From positions 1-34,618 of the forward strand of contig JANQFE010000040.1 of assembly GCA_028278025.1 (NCBI GenBank): a DNA stretch of 34,618 bases, in the 5' to 3' direction. This document shows positions 25,236-32,968 of the stretch, piece by piece; within the stretch, counting starts at the first letter, position 1; each line of letters starts with the position of its first letter. Under the pieces are notes generated by a model, which worked only from the letters and a program-made list of their open reading frames with translations, did not search any database and was not told the origin of the DNA. Source of the DNA: Thermodesulfobacteriota bacterium. GTDB taxonomy: Bacteria; Desulfobacterota; WTBG01; CAIYCZ01; CAIRTM01. The position numbers were made by a program, and so were the translations under genes.

Positions 25236-26159
25236 TCACCTTGACTTACAGGTGTCATAAATTGTTTGCAGCTGAGCTGCTGTATCCAGAATATGCTGTT
25301 TGCCGATACGCGGTTCCCGCTGTCCTCTGACAGCTGTAAGGAAATCCTTTACAGAAAGCTCAAGCGGATCAGGTGTGCTCACGATGTTATCCTGATATTT
25401 AAATGCAATAGTGTAGTCCTGCACATCAATAACTCGTTCAACAAGTTTGTTGTCGAACCCGAATAAAAAATCCCGCGGCTGTTGCTGCTGGTGTATCAGT
25501 TCAATCCTAACGTCACAGTCGTTGCCGGCAGAACGGTATAGAAACTGTATGTGCATTGCGGTGCGTTCAGTCTCAACATATGGATTCTCGATGGCCCCTC
25601 CGCCCAGGGCCGCATACACAATACTGAGGGCATGCGGCACAGCATCCGGAATCATATCACTGCCGCTGCTTATCGGACGCATACTGATAAAAAATTTTTC
25701 TTTTCTCAGGCTGCCAAGCGGCCCGCACAGCGTTTCATAATACGGCAGTATAAACGGCCACTGGGAATTCATACCGATGCGTATATTTGCAGCCGCAGCC
25801 TGCCTGAAAAGCGTAGCAACAGCATCCCGCCCACGTACTGCCGGGGGCCATACAAACGGTTTTTCGCAAAAAATATGGGTTCTCGCTTCGATACATTTTA
25901 TAAGATATTCATAATGAGATGCATGCGGCGAAGCAATAACTATTATATCAGGTTTTTGAGCACTCATCATCGCAGCAAAATTCGTATAAGCCGCAGCCTG
26001 AACCCCATATTGCTGTAGTGCTGCTGCCGCACTGCCGGCAGTTTCAGCGGTTGTTCCCAGAACTGAAATGACATCAGCATTATTGTTCTGAAAATATTTC
26101 CCGATGAACCGGCCAATACCGTTTCTATTCCTTCCAGCGCCTACAATCGCAACTTTCAT
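25236..26159 (-). CDS. Gfo/Idh/MocA family dehydrogenase
   Basis: The 307-residue protein has an N-terminal Rossmann NAD(P) domain (VAIVGAGRNRNGIGRFIGKY) and the family signature EKPF (HIFCEKPFVW near 120), with a C-terminal alpha/beta domain. Gfo/Idh enzymes oxidise, reduce or rearrange sugars and cyclitols, often nucleotide-sugars for surface glycans. I chose ATG 26159 over GTG 26165: the AGGAG ribosome site at 26166-26170 is correctly spaced for it. It leads a three-gene minus-strand unit with a radical SAM enzyme and a GT9 transferase. The loop inserted in the nucleotide motif (GRNRNG) is longer than the common GxGxxG. Confidence 0.8.
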   Translation of the reverse strand: MKVAIVGAGRNRNGIGRFIGKYFQNNNADVISVLGTTAETAGSAAAALQQYGVQAAAYTNFAAMMSAQKPDIIVIASPHASHYEYLIKCIEARTHIFCEKPFVWPPAVRGRDAVATLFRQAAAANIRIGMNSQWPFILPYYETLCGPLGSLRKEKFFISMRPISSGSDMIPDAVPHALSIVYAALGGGAIENPYVETERTAMHIQFLYRSAGNDCDVRIELIHQQQQPRDFLFGFDNKLVERVIDVQDYTIAFKYQDNIVSTPDPLELSVKDFLTAVRGQREPRIGKQHILDTAAQLQTIYDTCKSR

Positions 26160-26614
26160 GGCCACTCCTGCTGCCTGGTTTCAGTTAAGATACTATTACA
26201 GCGTCACACGTTAATTTGTCAGTTCATCGGTGAGGGTCTTTGGTTTTGAGCCCCGCGACAAGCTCGGGACAGGTAGCAAGGGCGCTGCGAACAATTGCCT
26301 ATCTATAAAGACACTCGTTCCAGCGAGCACGTAGCCCGCAGCAATCAAAACTAAAGACCTCGCTAAATCTTTACCCCTACATGTACATGTGACACTGTAC
26401 TATAGTACTGCAAAACTTTTGGGGTTAAGGAACATCCTTGCTTGCAGTGCAGCACATGGCATCTCTCTGGCAGCTTTTTTTGTGAGATCTCAAATTGATC
26501 TCATGCAAAAATTGTTTAATATATAACAATTTATTGTAAAAAACAAACTAGATTATTGTTCTCCTACCGAATCACAAAAATCCGTATATTTTCACTAAAA
26601 AAACTGCTATTGAA
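26160..26614. other. 455-base gap holding a large imperfect palindrome and short palindromes
   Basis: No coding frame is supported. The gap holds the large inverted repeat at 26230-26363, two perfect 12-base palindromes (ACATGTACATGT at 26379-26390 and GTACTATAGTAC at 26397-26408), and an AT-rich tail before the ACT-domain gene end. It precedes the Gfo/Idh operon on the minus strand, so its promoter probably lies here, but I cannot place it. Confidence 0.6.
26230..26363. repeat. Long imperfect inverted repeat, MITE-like or structured RNA
   Basis: The outer arms at 26230-26249 (GTGAGGGTCTTTGGTTTTGA) and 26345-26363 match as inverted complements at about 18 of 20 positions, and partial complementarity continues inward (GCTGCGAAC against GTTCCAGCGAG). 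The span is about 134 bases. A solo miniature transposable element or a folded RNA are both possible. The core is GC-rich relative to the flanks. Confidence 0.5.
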
Positions 26615-27115
26615 CTATACTTTGCCCTGAGGAATTTCAAATGCCTCTTTTAGAATAGCAATAGCTCTGACAACCTCGGCAGCCGGGATAATAAAATAGG
26701 AGGTCGAAAGTGTCGTGCTGATTGCAAGCACATGGACACCTTGAGAAGTCAATGCCTGATGCATGGCATCGATGATACCGGGCCGCTCTACAAAATGGGG
26801 CCCATAGATAGCGACCATACCGGCCGCATCGTTAATGTTAATATTTTCCTCGCTGATTGCGAGATTCATGAGTATGTTCTGAGTAGTTTTTAAATAGCTT
26901 CGATCTACACAAAAAGTACAATGGAATCCGTTTTGGTCCACCTGGTGAAAAGCAAAAAATTTTATTTTGATTGCCTTATGCTCCAATTGATCAAACATTT
27001 TTTTCATACTGCAGTGATCAACCAATACAAGACATATCTGGCAAAGATGCTCATGGTGTAAAATGTCGTAGATTTTTATGCGTTCCATGCTCGTTTCTGG
27101 TTGTTGGCTGCTCAT
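26615..27115 (-). CDS. ACT-domain protein, aspartokinase regulatory-domain-like (second of two)
   Basis: The 166-residue protein has two ACT-like units, the second (VAIYGPHFVERPGIIDAMHQ, then VHVLAISTTLS) closely following the C-terminal regulatory pattern of aspartokinases. There is no kinase domain. It lies 19 bases after a sister ACT protein on the same strand. Isolated ACT pairs bind amino acids and regulate enzymes or act as sensors. The start is uncertain: ATG 27115 is embedded in a 7-base repeat, and ATG 27088 gives a protein beginning MERIKIYD. The regulated enzyme is not in the window. Confidence 0.7.
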   Translation of the reverse strand: MSSQQPETSMERIKIYDILHHEHLCQICLVLVDHCSMKKMFDQLEHKAIKIKFFAFHQVDQNGFHCTFCVDRSYLKTTQNILMNLAISEENININDAAGMVAIYGPHFVERPGIIDAMHQALTSQGVHVLAISTTLSTSYFIIPAAEVVRAIAILKEAFEIPQGKV

Positions 27116-27124
27116 TACTCATTA
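27111..27124. repeat. Tandem 7-base repeat CTCATTA
   Basis: CTCATTA occurs twice in a row (27111-27117 and 27118-27124), spanning the gap and the first codons of the downstream minus-strand ACT gene. The same unit appears, inverted, near 16845, showing that this short repeat type recurs in the genome. Confidence 0.5.
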
Positions 27125-27134
27125 CTTTATAAGA

Positions 27135-27689
27135 TTATGACAACCCGAATTCGTTGCTGAGCAGTCGGATAGCATCCGGCACTTTTTCCTCATTAATAAC
27201 GCAGGAGACAGCCGAAATGGAACTGCCCATAGCAATAAGGGGAATTGCACCGGCAGATAAGGCTTTGATAGTTGCACCGACAACCAATGCATGCTCGCGG
27301 TGCGGAAAAACAGAAAGAATACCGGCTTTTGCCAGGAAGACAATATCCCGGGCCTTAATGTGCAGTTTCTTTTCCTCAAGCAGTGCCAGGGCGGAACTCA
27401 GATCTTTACTGTCCACACAGAGAATAACGCTCGCATCTCCATTGGTATAAGCAATCTGATTGATAAACTCGATATTAATGCGGTTATGACCTAAGACGCG
27501 AAAAATCTGACCGACATCCCCTCCGTTACTAATAGAAGCAACCATGAGAGCCTCAAGATTTGCCCTCTGCATAATGCCGCTGATCAAACCCTTTTCCATG
27601 CGAAAACCGAATATCCCCGGCAACAAAGCAGAACCTGAATTACACCAACGCACTCCAGGTTCTGCAGTGACAATGTCCAGCAAACTCAT
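27135..27689 (-). CDS. ACT-domain protein, aspartokinase regulatory-domain-like (first of two)
   Basis: The 184-residue protein shows two ACT-type units with the patterns GDVGQIFRVLGHNRINIEFI and HALVVGATIKALSAGAIPLI, each followed by a beta-strand of the type seen in aspartokinase regulatory domains. About 50 residues at the N-terminus (through RMEKGLISGIM) are not recognised. No kinase domain is encoded nearby, so this is not a frameshifted aspartokinase beta subunit with its catalytic part next door. With the following gene it probably forms a hetero-oligomeric amino-acid sensor; the ligand is unknown. AAGGG lies close to ATG 27689. Confidence 0.7.
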   Translation of the reverse strand: MSLLDIVTAEPGVRWCNSGSALLPGIFGFRMEKGLISGIMQRANLEALMVASISNGGDVGQIFRVLGHNRINIEFINQIAYTNGDASVILCVDSKDLSSALALLEEKKLHIKARDIVFLAKAGILSVFPHREHALVVGATIKALSAGAIPLIAMGSSISAVSCVINEEKVPDAIRLLSNEFGLS

Positions 27690-27861
27690 TTACCCTTATT
27701 GGATAATTTTTATCATAAATCGCTAATCTCGGGAAGGAATAAGTTTACGTTGCAAAAACCGTGATGAAAAATAATGTTTCATTAATAAAATCTGTGGGCA
27801 AATTTCGGTCCCGGTAAATTCCCAAGGTCTTATCAAATTGTGCTTTCACCCTTCACCGTGA

Positions 27862-28545
27862 TCATCGGCACGCCTCCAGGCTTTCCAGCATAATCAGCAG
27901 TTTATCAGGCGGTGTGACCAGGGTGAGTTGAGCCGGGGCCAGCTTCAGAGCCCGCCGCCATGCCCGATCGCTTACCGTAAATACGGGCTCTTTATTCAGG
28001 ATACCATAAGGCAAAAGCATACGGCACACACCCATACCCGCATACCCCCTGACAATACTTCCCGTGCCGTAGCAGTAAGCCCGTGTCAAAAGGTGCACCT
28101 GATCGGGAGTACCCAGCATGATCAGCACATCAGGTTCGACAACATCTCCAAAGGGGCCGATGACTACGGCCCGGCAGGCATCCTGAAACTTCGGGAAGAG
28201 TCTATCTGCTTCCTGCTCAGCTCTAGCCTGAAGCTCAGCTGTGGGGAATATATTAATCCCGCTTATGTGAAACTGCTCACTCTCCTGCCGCTCTGCGTCC
28301 CCCAGGGTTTGCAGGTCCGGATCAAGTCCTGTTGCTGCACAGCCCAAAAGACATACATGATCCTGCAGGGTTGTGTAAAAGGCTTTGCCCTCCTCCAAGA
28401 CCTCGCCCATCATGTAGCATATATTGTTTTTATCATTATATGCCGGTATGTCTGGGGGCTTTTCTTTAAGCTGCTTCAGGGCAATGATTTCATCATGCAT
28501 GCCCAGTTCGTTTTTCAGGTGTGTTTTAATTAATGATGCGTCCAT
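27862..28545 (-). CDS. DUF169 family protein
   Basis: The 227-residue protein matches the DUF169 family, whose members are common in anaerobes and archaea and whose function is unknown. Visible marks are HVCLLGCAATG near residue 60, VIGPFGDVVEPDVLIMLGTP in the middle and YCYGTGSIVRGYAG. Several Cys are present (CYMM, CLLGC, CRAV, CYG, CRML), which could bind a metal, but no classic cluster motif is seen. I chose ATG 28545 over TTG 28563 because AAAGGAAA (28555-28562) is then properly spaced. It is divergent from the FrhB-like gene across a 145-base gap. No membrane segment or signal peptide is seen. Confidence 0.75.
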   Translation of the reverse strand: MDASLIKTHLKNELGMHDEIIALKQLKEKPPDIPAYNDKNNICYMMGEVLEEGKAFYTTLQDHVCLLGCAATGLDPDLQTLGDAERQESEQFHISGINIFPTAELQARAEQEADRLFPKFQDACRAVVIGPFGDVVEPDVLIMLGTPDQVHLLTRAYCYGTGSIVRGYAGMGVCRMLLPYGILNKEPVFTVSDRAWRRALKLAPAQLTLVTPPDKLLIMLESLEACR

Positions 28546-28690
28546 AAAGTTGTTTCCTTTCAAAATAATGGATTACATACAATATTCTTCTTGCATAAAA
28601 ATATCCTTCGCGGAATAACTATAATATGAATTTACCCGATTCGCAATCTCTCCGGTAAGGTTTGTTTTTTAAATAGTGGCGGGTCCCTCT

Positions 28691-29938
28691 ATGAGCACTA
28701 TTGCCGAAGTCGTAGAAACCTATGCCTGCAGCGGGTGCGGCCTGTGCGCGGCTGCTTGCCCTGTGGGAGCGATTGAAATCCGTAACGGGTTCAGGCCGCA
28801 TGTCCTGGAAGAATGTACCGACTGTGGTATCTGTTATGAGATGTGCCCGCGGGTTGTCATGCCGTACACCGACATTGAGGTAAAGTTTGCCAAAAAATAC
28901 GAGACCCTAACCCGTGACGATCTTTTGGGGTGCTACCGAAGGATTTTTTTAGCCCGCTCAACTGATGATAAAACTTTCAAAGCATCTTACAGTGGAGGAT
29001 CAACAACTGCATTCATCTGCTACCTGCTGCAGCAGGGTGTGATAGATGCCGCCCTGCTCACGGATAAAACCCATGCGTTGACCTACTGTGCCCATCCCAA
29101 AGCACACGTTGTGACCACCCCGGATGAAGCTGTTGCCTGCGCCTACACCAAGCCGACGGTTAACCCCCTCTTGTCACATTTGCCGATTCAGGCTGAACGA
29201 GCCGCCCTGGCGGGCTGCTCCTGCCACATCGAAGCTGTCCGCAAAGCACAATTTCTGGCCGAACACGGCACGGTGTCAAAGAAACAAGCCCGAAAGCTGA
29301 CCGACAATATCACATTCCTGGTTGGGCTGAACTGCTTTTTTGCCAACCGACCCGATGGCGTGGACATCCTGCTAAAAAATATGGGCCTCACTGAAGCCAC
29401 TATAAAAAGATGGTTTTATGATTATGGCAATCCCACGGTTGAGCTTCCCGACGGCACTATCAAGCCGGTACCGTGTGCAAACCAGAATTTCGCTGTGCTG
29501 AACCTGGGCTGTCTGCTGTGCTACCCCTCCTACACAGCCCGGCTTTCGGATGTGACCTTCGGCAAAACCATGTCTGTTGAGTGGGGCTGGAACGATGTGG
29601 TATGCCGCAGCAAACATGCTGATGACATCCTCGCAGAGATGCACAACCGGGGGGTTATTGAAACCAGACCGAGCAAAGACGGCGGAAGTGAGCTGCTTGA
29701 AGGCTTGCTTGGAGCCGGAGTGTTTAAGATCGATGCAGCTGGTTATGCCCATTTTCTTGAAACGGGGAATTTTAAGATCGATGAGGTGGCAGATGAAATG
29801 ATGCGCAACCGCCAGGGTGGAACCATTGCAGGGGCAAACCTGCTGCGGCTGATTCAGGCCGTACGCAAAGATTCATTTTATAAACCGGCCGTTGCCGCCC
29901 GCCGGGAAAAAAACATGTTCTGTCCTGAATTGTTGTAA
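28691..29938 (+). CDS. FrhB-like F420/ferredoxin iron-sulfur flavoprotein (coenzyme F420 hydrogenase beta family)
   Basis: The 415-residue protein has two N-terminal [4Fe-4S] ferredoxin motifs (CSGCGLCAAACP and CTDCGICYEMCP), followed by the FrhB family fold with YSGGSTTAFICYLLQQG, AGCSCHIEAVRKA and LNLGCLLCYPSYTARLSD. Members oxidise or reduce a flavin-type cofactor such as F420, or exchange electrons with ferredoxin; the bacterial ones often do not use F420. I prefer ATG 28691 to GTG 28676, but the ribosome site is weak for both. It is divergent from the DUF169 gene, and the cysteine synthase stop lies one base after it on the opposite strand. Its electron partner is not seen here; the redox modules to the left are possible donors. 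Confidence 0.8.
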   Translation: MSTIAEVVETYACSGCGLCAAACPVGAIEIRNGFRPHVLEECTDCGICYEMCPRVVMPYTDIEVKFAKKYETLTRDDLLGCYRRIFLARSTDDKTFKASYSGGSTTAFICYLLQQGVIDAALLTDKTHALTYCAHPKAHVVTTPDEAVACAYTKPTVNPLLSHLPIQAERAALAGCSCHIEAVRKAQFLAEHGTVSKKQARKLTDNITFLVGLNCFFANRPDGVDILLKNMGLTEATIKRWFYDYGNPTVELPDGTIKPVPCANQNFAVLNLGCLLCYPSYTARLSDVTFGKTMSVEWGWNDVVCRSKHADDILAEMHNRGVIETRPSKDGGSELLEGLLGAGVFKIDAAGYAHFLETGNFKIDEVADEMMRNRQGGTIAGANLLRLIQAVRKDSFYKPAVAARREKNMFCPELL

Positions 29939-29939
29939 T

Positions 29940-30848
29940 TTAGGGAGGACATTTTGAACATATAGGTTTGAACAAAGTTGTGCTCAAATATCTGTCGCCA
30001 CGGTCAGGTAAAATCACGACAATCGTTCCGGAATCCATCTGCTTTGCTATCTGCAAAGCGCCGGCTACCGCTGCACCGCTTGACATACCGGCAAAAATTC
30101 CTTCCTGTATCGCCAGAGTCCGTGTTGTTTCAAAGGCTTCATCATCCTCAATTACAATCTTTTCATCCCACACATCAGGATTATAAATGTGCGGCACAAT
30201 TGCTTCATGCATGTTTTTAAGGCCCTGAATGTTGTGGCCCATAGTAGGCTCTACCGCAATTATTTTGATATGCGGATTTTTCTCTTTCAAATATTTTGAA
30301 GTGCCCATAAGCGTTCCGGTTGTACCAAGCCCGGCAACAAATACGTCAATATCACCGTTTGCTTGTGAAAAAATCTCCGGGCCGGTTGTTTCATAGTGAG
30401 AAAGTATATTACTTTCATTCTCAAACTGGTTCGGCATGAAATATTTCTCGGGATGTTCTTCAAACATCCGATGTGCCTTTCTAATGGCACCATCGGTTGC
30501 CTCCTGTGCACAGGTGAGCAGAACCTGGGCACCATAGGCTTCAAGCACACGCTGCCGTTCAACACTCACACATGCCGGCATGCAAAGTTCAACCTTATAA
30601 CCTTTGGCCGCCCCTATCATAGCTAAAGCAATGCCGGTATTGCCCGATGTCGGTTCAAGTATTATCTTATCAGAGGTAAGTGCTCCGGATTCTTCGGCAT
30701 TCTTGATCATGTAGTATGCCGGGCGGTCTTTAACAGAGCCTCCGGGGTTATTGCCTTCAAGTTTGCCCAAAATCCTGACTTTTGAATTGTGTTTAATACC
30801 ATTCAATTCAACCAACGGTGTATTACCGATTCCGGCCAGTATGCTCAT
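29940..30848 (-). CDS. cysM: Cysteine synthase, CysM/CysK-like (O-acetylserine sulfhydrylase)
   Basis: The 302-residue PLP enzyme makes cysteine from an activated serine (O-acetylserine or a relative) and sulfide or thiosulfate. GGSVKDRPA near residue 37 carries the PLP lysine; PTSGNTGIALAM and VFVAGLGTTGTLMGTSKYL are the substrate- and phosphate-binding loops. EGIFAGMSSGAAVAGAL is near the C-terminus. The Arg-Pro at the PLP lysine loop and the compact size favour the CysM-like branch, but CysK remains possible. GGAGG at 30858-30862 supports ATG 30848. The gene converges with the FrhB-like gene, with one base between the stops. Confidence 0.87.
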   Translation of the reverse strand: MSILAGIGNTPLVELNGIKHNSKVRILGKLEGNNPGGSVKDRPAYYMIKNAEESGALTSDKIILEPTSGNTGIALAMIGAAKGYKVELCMPACVSVERQRVLEAYGAQVLLTCAQEATDGAIRKAHRMFEEHPEKYFMPNQFENESNILSHYETTGPEIFSQANGDIDVFVAGLGTTGTLMGTSKYLKEKNPHIKIIAVEPTMGHNIQGLKNMHEAIVPHIYNPDVWDEKIVIEDDEAFETTRTLAIQEGIFAGMSSGAAVAGALQIAKQMDSGTIVVILPDRGDRYLSTTLFKPICSKCPP

Positions 30849-30910
30849 GATACATTGCCTCCACAGGATACGTTAGGATTTTTAATTATAAAAAAAGAGG
30901 TCTATCAACA

Positions 30911-30939
30911 TTGAAATTATTTTTTTAATATACTATAGT
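30911..30939 (+). promoter_or_regulatory. Sigma-70 type promoter for the lipoprotein gene
   Basis: TTGAAA (30911-30916) and TATAGT (30934-30939) are 17 bases apart and lie about 38 bases before the lipoprotein start, which has a GGAGAGG ribosome site. A second possible -10 (TATACT, 30929) overlaps it. Confidence 0.6.
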
Positions 30940-30976
30940 TTAAAAAATTTAACAACACCATTAAGGAGAGGATAGT

Positions 30977-31873
30977 ATGAAACAAATAGCTGCATCATTA
31001 CTTGCCGTACTGTTTTTTGTTTCCTGTAACCCGGGTCTTATAAAGGTTACTGAAGAGGAAACCTTTACCATTGAGGAAGTCTTTAAAATTCTTGATATCA
31101 CATCTCCTGTCGGCAACATTGATATCAACAAACCGGCCAACGGTGATAACGGCACTGACAATGCTTCAGTTATAGATGTAACCGTAGAAAAGTGGGCCCT
31201 GGGAGAAACCGAACAGGAGGCCCAGGAGGATATCGATAAAATAACCGTTACCCATGAACTTGACGGCGACACCTATAAAGTTGTTGTTGAAGCGCCCTTT
31301 AACGATCCTGCCTTTAATGGTGGAGCGAACCTCACCTTTAACAATGTCCGGGAGAAACAGATAGTAATAGACGGGGATGTCGGCAATATAGACTGCGAGG
31401 AGATCGCAGGCGGCACAATAGCTACAGATGTCGGCAATATCAGCGTTGACAAGGCAACCGATGCAATAACACTTAATACAGCTACAGGCAATATTACCCT
31501 GGGTGAAGCGAGTGCTGCAATAGAAATCGCTACTGACGCCGGCAATGTCGAAGTTGGCGAATTAACAGGCCGCCGGTTTACCCTGCAGTCGTCAACAGGC
31601 AATATCGGAATCAACGTTTTCGGTGCCGGCAAGGTTGACGGCACAGCTGTTACAAGTACGGGTTCAATGGCTCTGGGTCTTTCAAAAGATCTTTCATGCA
31701 GGGTTGAACTCTCAACAGATACCGGCACCATCTCGGTAGAGGGTGCTGATGATGTTCAGGAAGAAGCCGACATTGAGGGAATCAATGAGCGTGTCGGCTT
31801 CACGCTCAATGAAGGTGAAGGCTCTATAACAGGCACGGTTGATGCCGGTAACATAGATGTTCAGGTCGAGTGA
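30977..31873 (+). CDS. Lipoprotein with DUF4097-like beta-repeat domain
   Basis: The 298-residue protein opens with a short lipoprotein signal (MKQIAASLLAVLFFVSC); Cys17 is the predicted lipid-bearing residue, although Phe at -3 is not the usual Leu. After that the chain is made of short beta strands with a recurring G-N-I unit (VGNIDI, VGNIDC, VGNISV, TGNITL, AGNVEV, TGNIGI, AGNIDV), the mark of DUF4097-type beta-solenoid proteins. It is rich in Asp, Glu, Thr and Gly with few aromatic residues. It probably lies anchored at the periplasmic face of a membrane; its function is unknown. It has its own promoter upstream and terminator downstream, so it is a single-gene unit. Confidence 0.8.
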   Translation: MKQIAASLLAVLFFVSCNPGLIKVTEEETFTIEEVFKILDITSPVGNIDINKPANGDNGTDNASVIDVTVEKWALGETEQEAQEDIDKITVTHELDGDTYKVVVEAPFNDPAFNGGANLTFNNVREKQIVIDGDVGNIDCEEIAGGTIATDVGNISVDKATDAITLNTATGNITLGEASAAIEIATDAGNVEVGELTGRRFTLQSSTGNIGINVFGAGKVDGTAVTSTGSMALGLSKDLSCRVELSTDTGTISVEGADDVQEEADIEGINERVGFTLNEGEGSITGTVDAGNIDVQVE

Positions 31874-31896
31874 TTATTGCAAACCTCAAAAAACCG

Positions 31897-31925
31897 AAGG
31901 GGGCCTGACTATGTCCCCTTTTTTT
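31897..31925 (+). terminator. Rho-independent terminator after the lipoprotein gene
   Basis: AAGGGG (31897-31902) pairs with CCCCTT (31915-31920), with a loop of about 12 bases, and a run of seven T follows (31919-31925). It lies 24 bases after the stop codon. Confidence 0.8.
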
Positions 31926-32049
31926 GTGATTTTTTTAATTATAATTTGATAGATTGTCACTATTGCGGGTAGTACAGCTTCACAATTAATTTTATCAGTT
32001 CAAGCAGTGGAACTGCACCGTTTAATGCCTTGAACCGGGAGGACCAACT

Positions 32050-32709
32050 ATGGATCTTTTAGGCCTTATTAAAGAACGCAAAAGCATTCGCCATTTTACA
32101 ACTGAGGTGCCCTCACGCGAAACCGTCCTGGCATGCCTTGAGGCCGCCTCATGGGCTCCCAACCCCACCAGCCAGCAGCCCTGGAAATTCATTGTGCTTA
32201 CCGGTGAAGAGCTGAAAAAAACATGCCGGGCAATTGAAGAAAACTATGCAACCGCCTTATCAAAAGAGGCTGAACATTCTATTGCTGCTGAGCAAACGGG
32301 AATGGTACAAGTTCTGCTGGAGCGCAAAGATGCAACATTCAGTGAAATGCTGGCGTTCCTTAAGGCTGAAGGGGTTGATCTGCAATCTGTTGGCGCAGGC
32401 AACTTCGCCTTTCACCATGCCCCTATGGGTATATTGTTCGCAACCTACCCCTGCAAGGATAACAATTACTTGAAATCTACTGTTGCGGCAATGCAAAACT
32501 TTCTGCTTGCAGCCACAGCCCAGGGGCTGGGAACCTGCTGGATGAATGCAGTTTCGATCTGTCAGGAATATATCAAGGCAGCTCTTAAACTGTCACCCGA
32601 GCTTATCCTTGTAGATGGTGTAGCGGTTGGATACCCGGCAGATGGATCTGCCCTAAATCAAATCCCCCGAAAGCGTTTGCCGATAGAAGCAGTAACCGAA
32701 TGGTTATAA
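32050..32709 (+). CDS. Nitroreductase family FMN protein
   Basis: The 219-residue protein has the nitroreductase fold: N-terminal RKSIRHFTTEVPS (FMN phosphate contact by Arg and Ser), SWAPNPTSQQPWKFIVLTG, an internal insertion of charged helices (residues about 60-115), then AMQNFLLAATAQGLGTCWM and a C-terminal GYPADGSA. Family members reduce nitro groups, quinones, flavins or dehalogenate, using NAD(P)H through FMN in the cytoplasm. The substrate cannot be assigned. GGGAGG at 32037-32042 supports ATG 32050. It is followed by a hairpin and then an insertion sequence. Confidence 0.85.
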   Translation: MDLLGLIKERKSIRHFTTEVPSRETVLACLEAASWAPNPTSQQPWKFIVLTGEELKKTCRAIEENYATALSKEAEHSIAAEQTGMVQVLLERKDATFSEMLAFLKAEGVDLQSVGAGNFAFHHAPMGILFATYPCKDNNYLKSTVAAMQNFLLAATAQGLGTCWMNAVSICQEYIKAALKLSPELILVDGVAVGYPADGSALNQIPRKRLPIEAVTEWL

Positions 32710-32764
32710 CAGGGCATTGATTTAGTACTGACCAACAATTAAAACTGTGTGGATTCGGAGGTTG

Positions 32765-32802
32765 GGCTCGCACCTGTTTGGGCAGCAAGGGCAGTGCGAG
32801 CC
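32765..32802. repeat. Perfect 9-base inverted repeat hairpin
   Basis: GGCTCGCAC (32765-32773) is an exact inverted complement of GTGCGAGCC (32794-32802), with a 20-base GC-rich loop and some further pairing outside. It lies between the nitroreductase stop and the insertion sequence. No T tract follows, so it may be a repeat element or an mRNA end structure, not a standard terminator. Confidence 0.5.
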
Positions 32803-32817
32803 TCAGCCTGAACTATA

Positions 32818-32828
32818 CTAGAGCCTGT
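32818..32828 (+). repeat. Left terminal inverted repeat of the IS
   Basis: CTAGAGCCTGT, exactly complementary to the right end at 34548-34558. Confidence 0.65.
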
Positions 32829-32912
32829 CCCGTGGCAGCACGGCCTTTGTTTACAGAGGGAAAAAGGAACAGAAGAGAACTATAGCAACACAATTTGAGA
32901 CAAAAAGAAAAT

Positions 32913-32968
32913 AAGGCATGCTATAATTTGTTTTCAGCCAAAAAAACATATTATAGGAGGCATGCCTT
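32913..32968. promoter_or_regulatory. Inverted repeat burying the transposase ribosome binding site
   Basis: AAGGCATGC-TATAAT (32913-32927) pairs with ATTATA (32950-32955) and GCATGCCTT (32960-32968), leaving GGAG of the AGGAGG ribosome site as a bulge, directly before ATG 32969. The left arm contains the -10 box. Transcripts started inside the element lack most of the left arm, so only read-through transcripts would fold. Confidence 0.6.
32919..32927 (+). promoter_or_regulatory. Extended -10 promoter of the transposase gene
   Basis: TGCTATAAT (TGn plus TATAAT, 32919-32927) is a good extended -10; a TTGAGA at 32895 is too far away (21 bases) to be a normal -35. A transcript would begin near 32934, inside the loop of the inverted repeat around the ribosome site. 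Confidence 0.5.

Noticed and set aside
26615..27689. The two ACT genes as one frameshifted aspartokinase
   Set aside because: Each has its own start and stop and its own ACT pair, and no kinase domain exists on either side.
28591..28625. Promoter for the FrhB-like gene
   Set aside because: TTGCAT and TATAAT are 23 bases apart, too far for a normal sigma-70 promoter.
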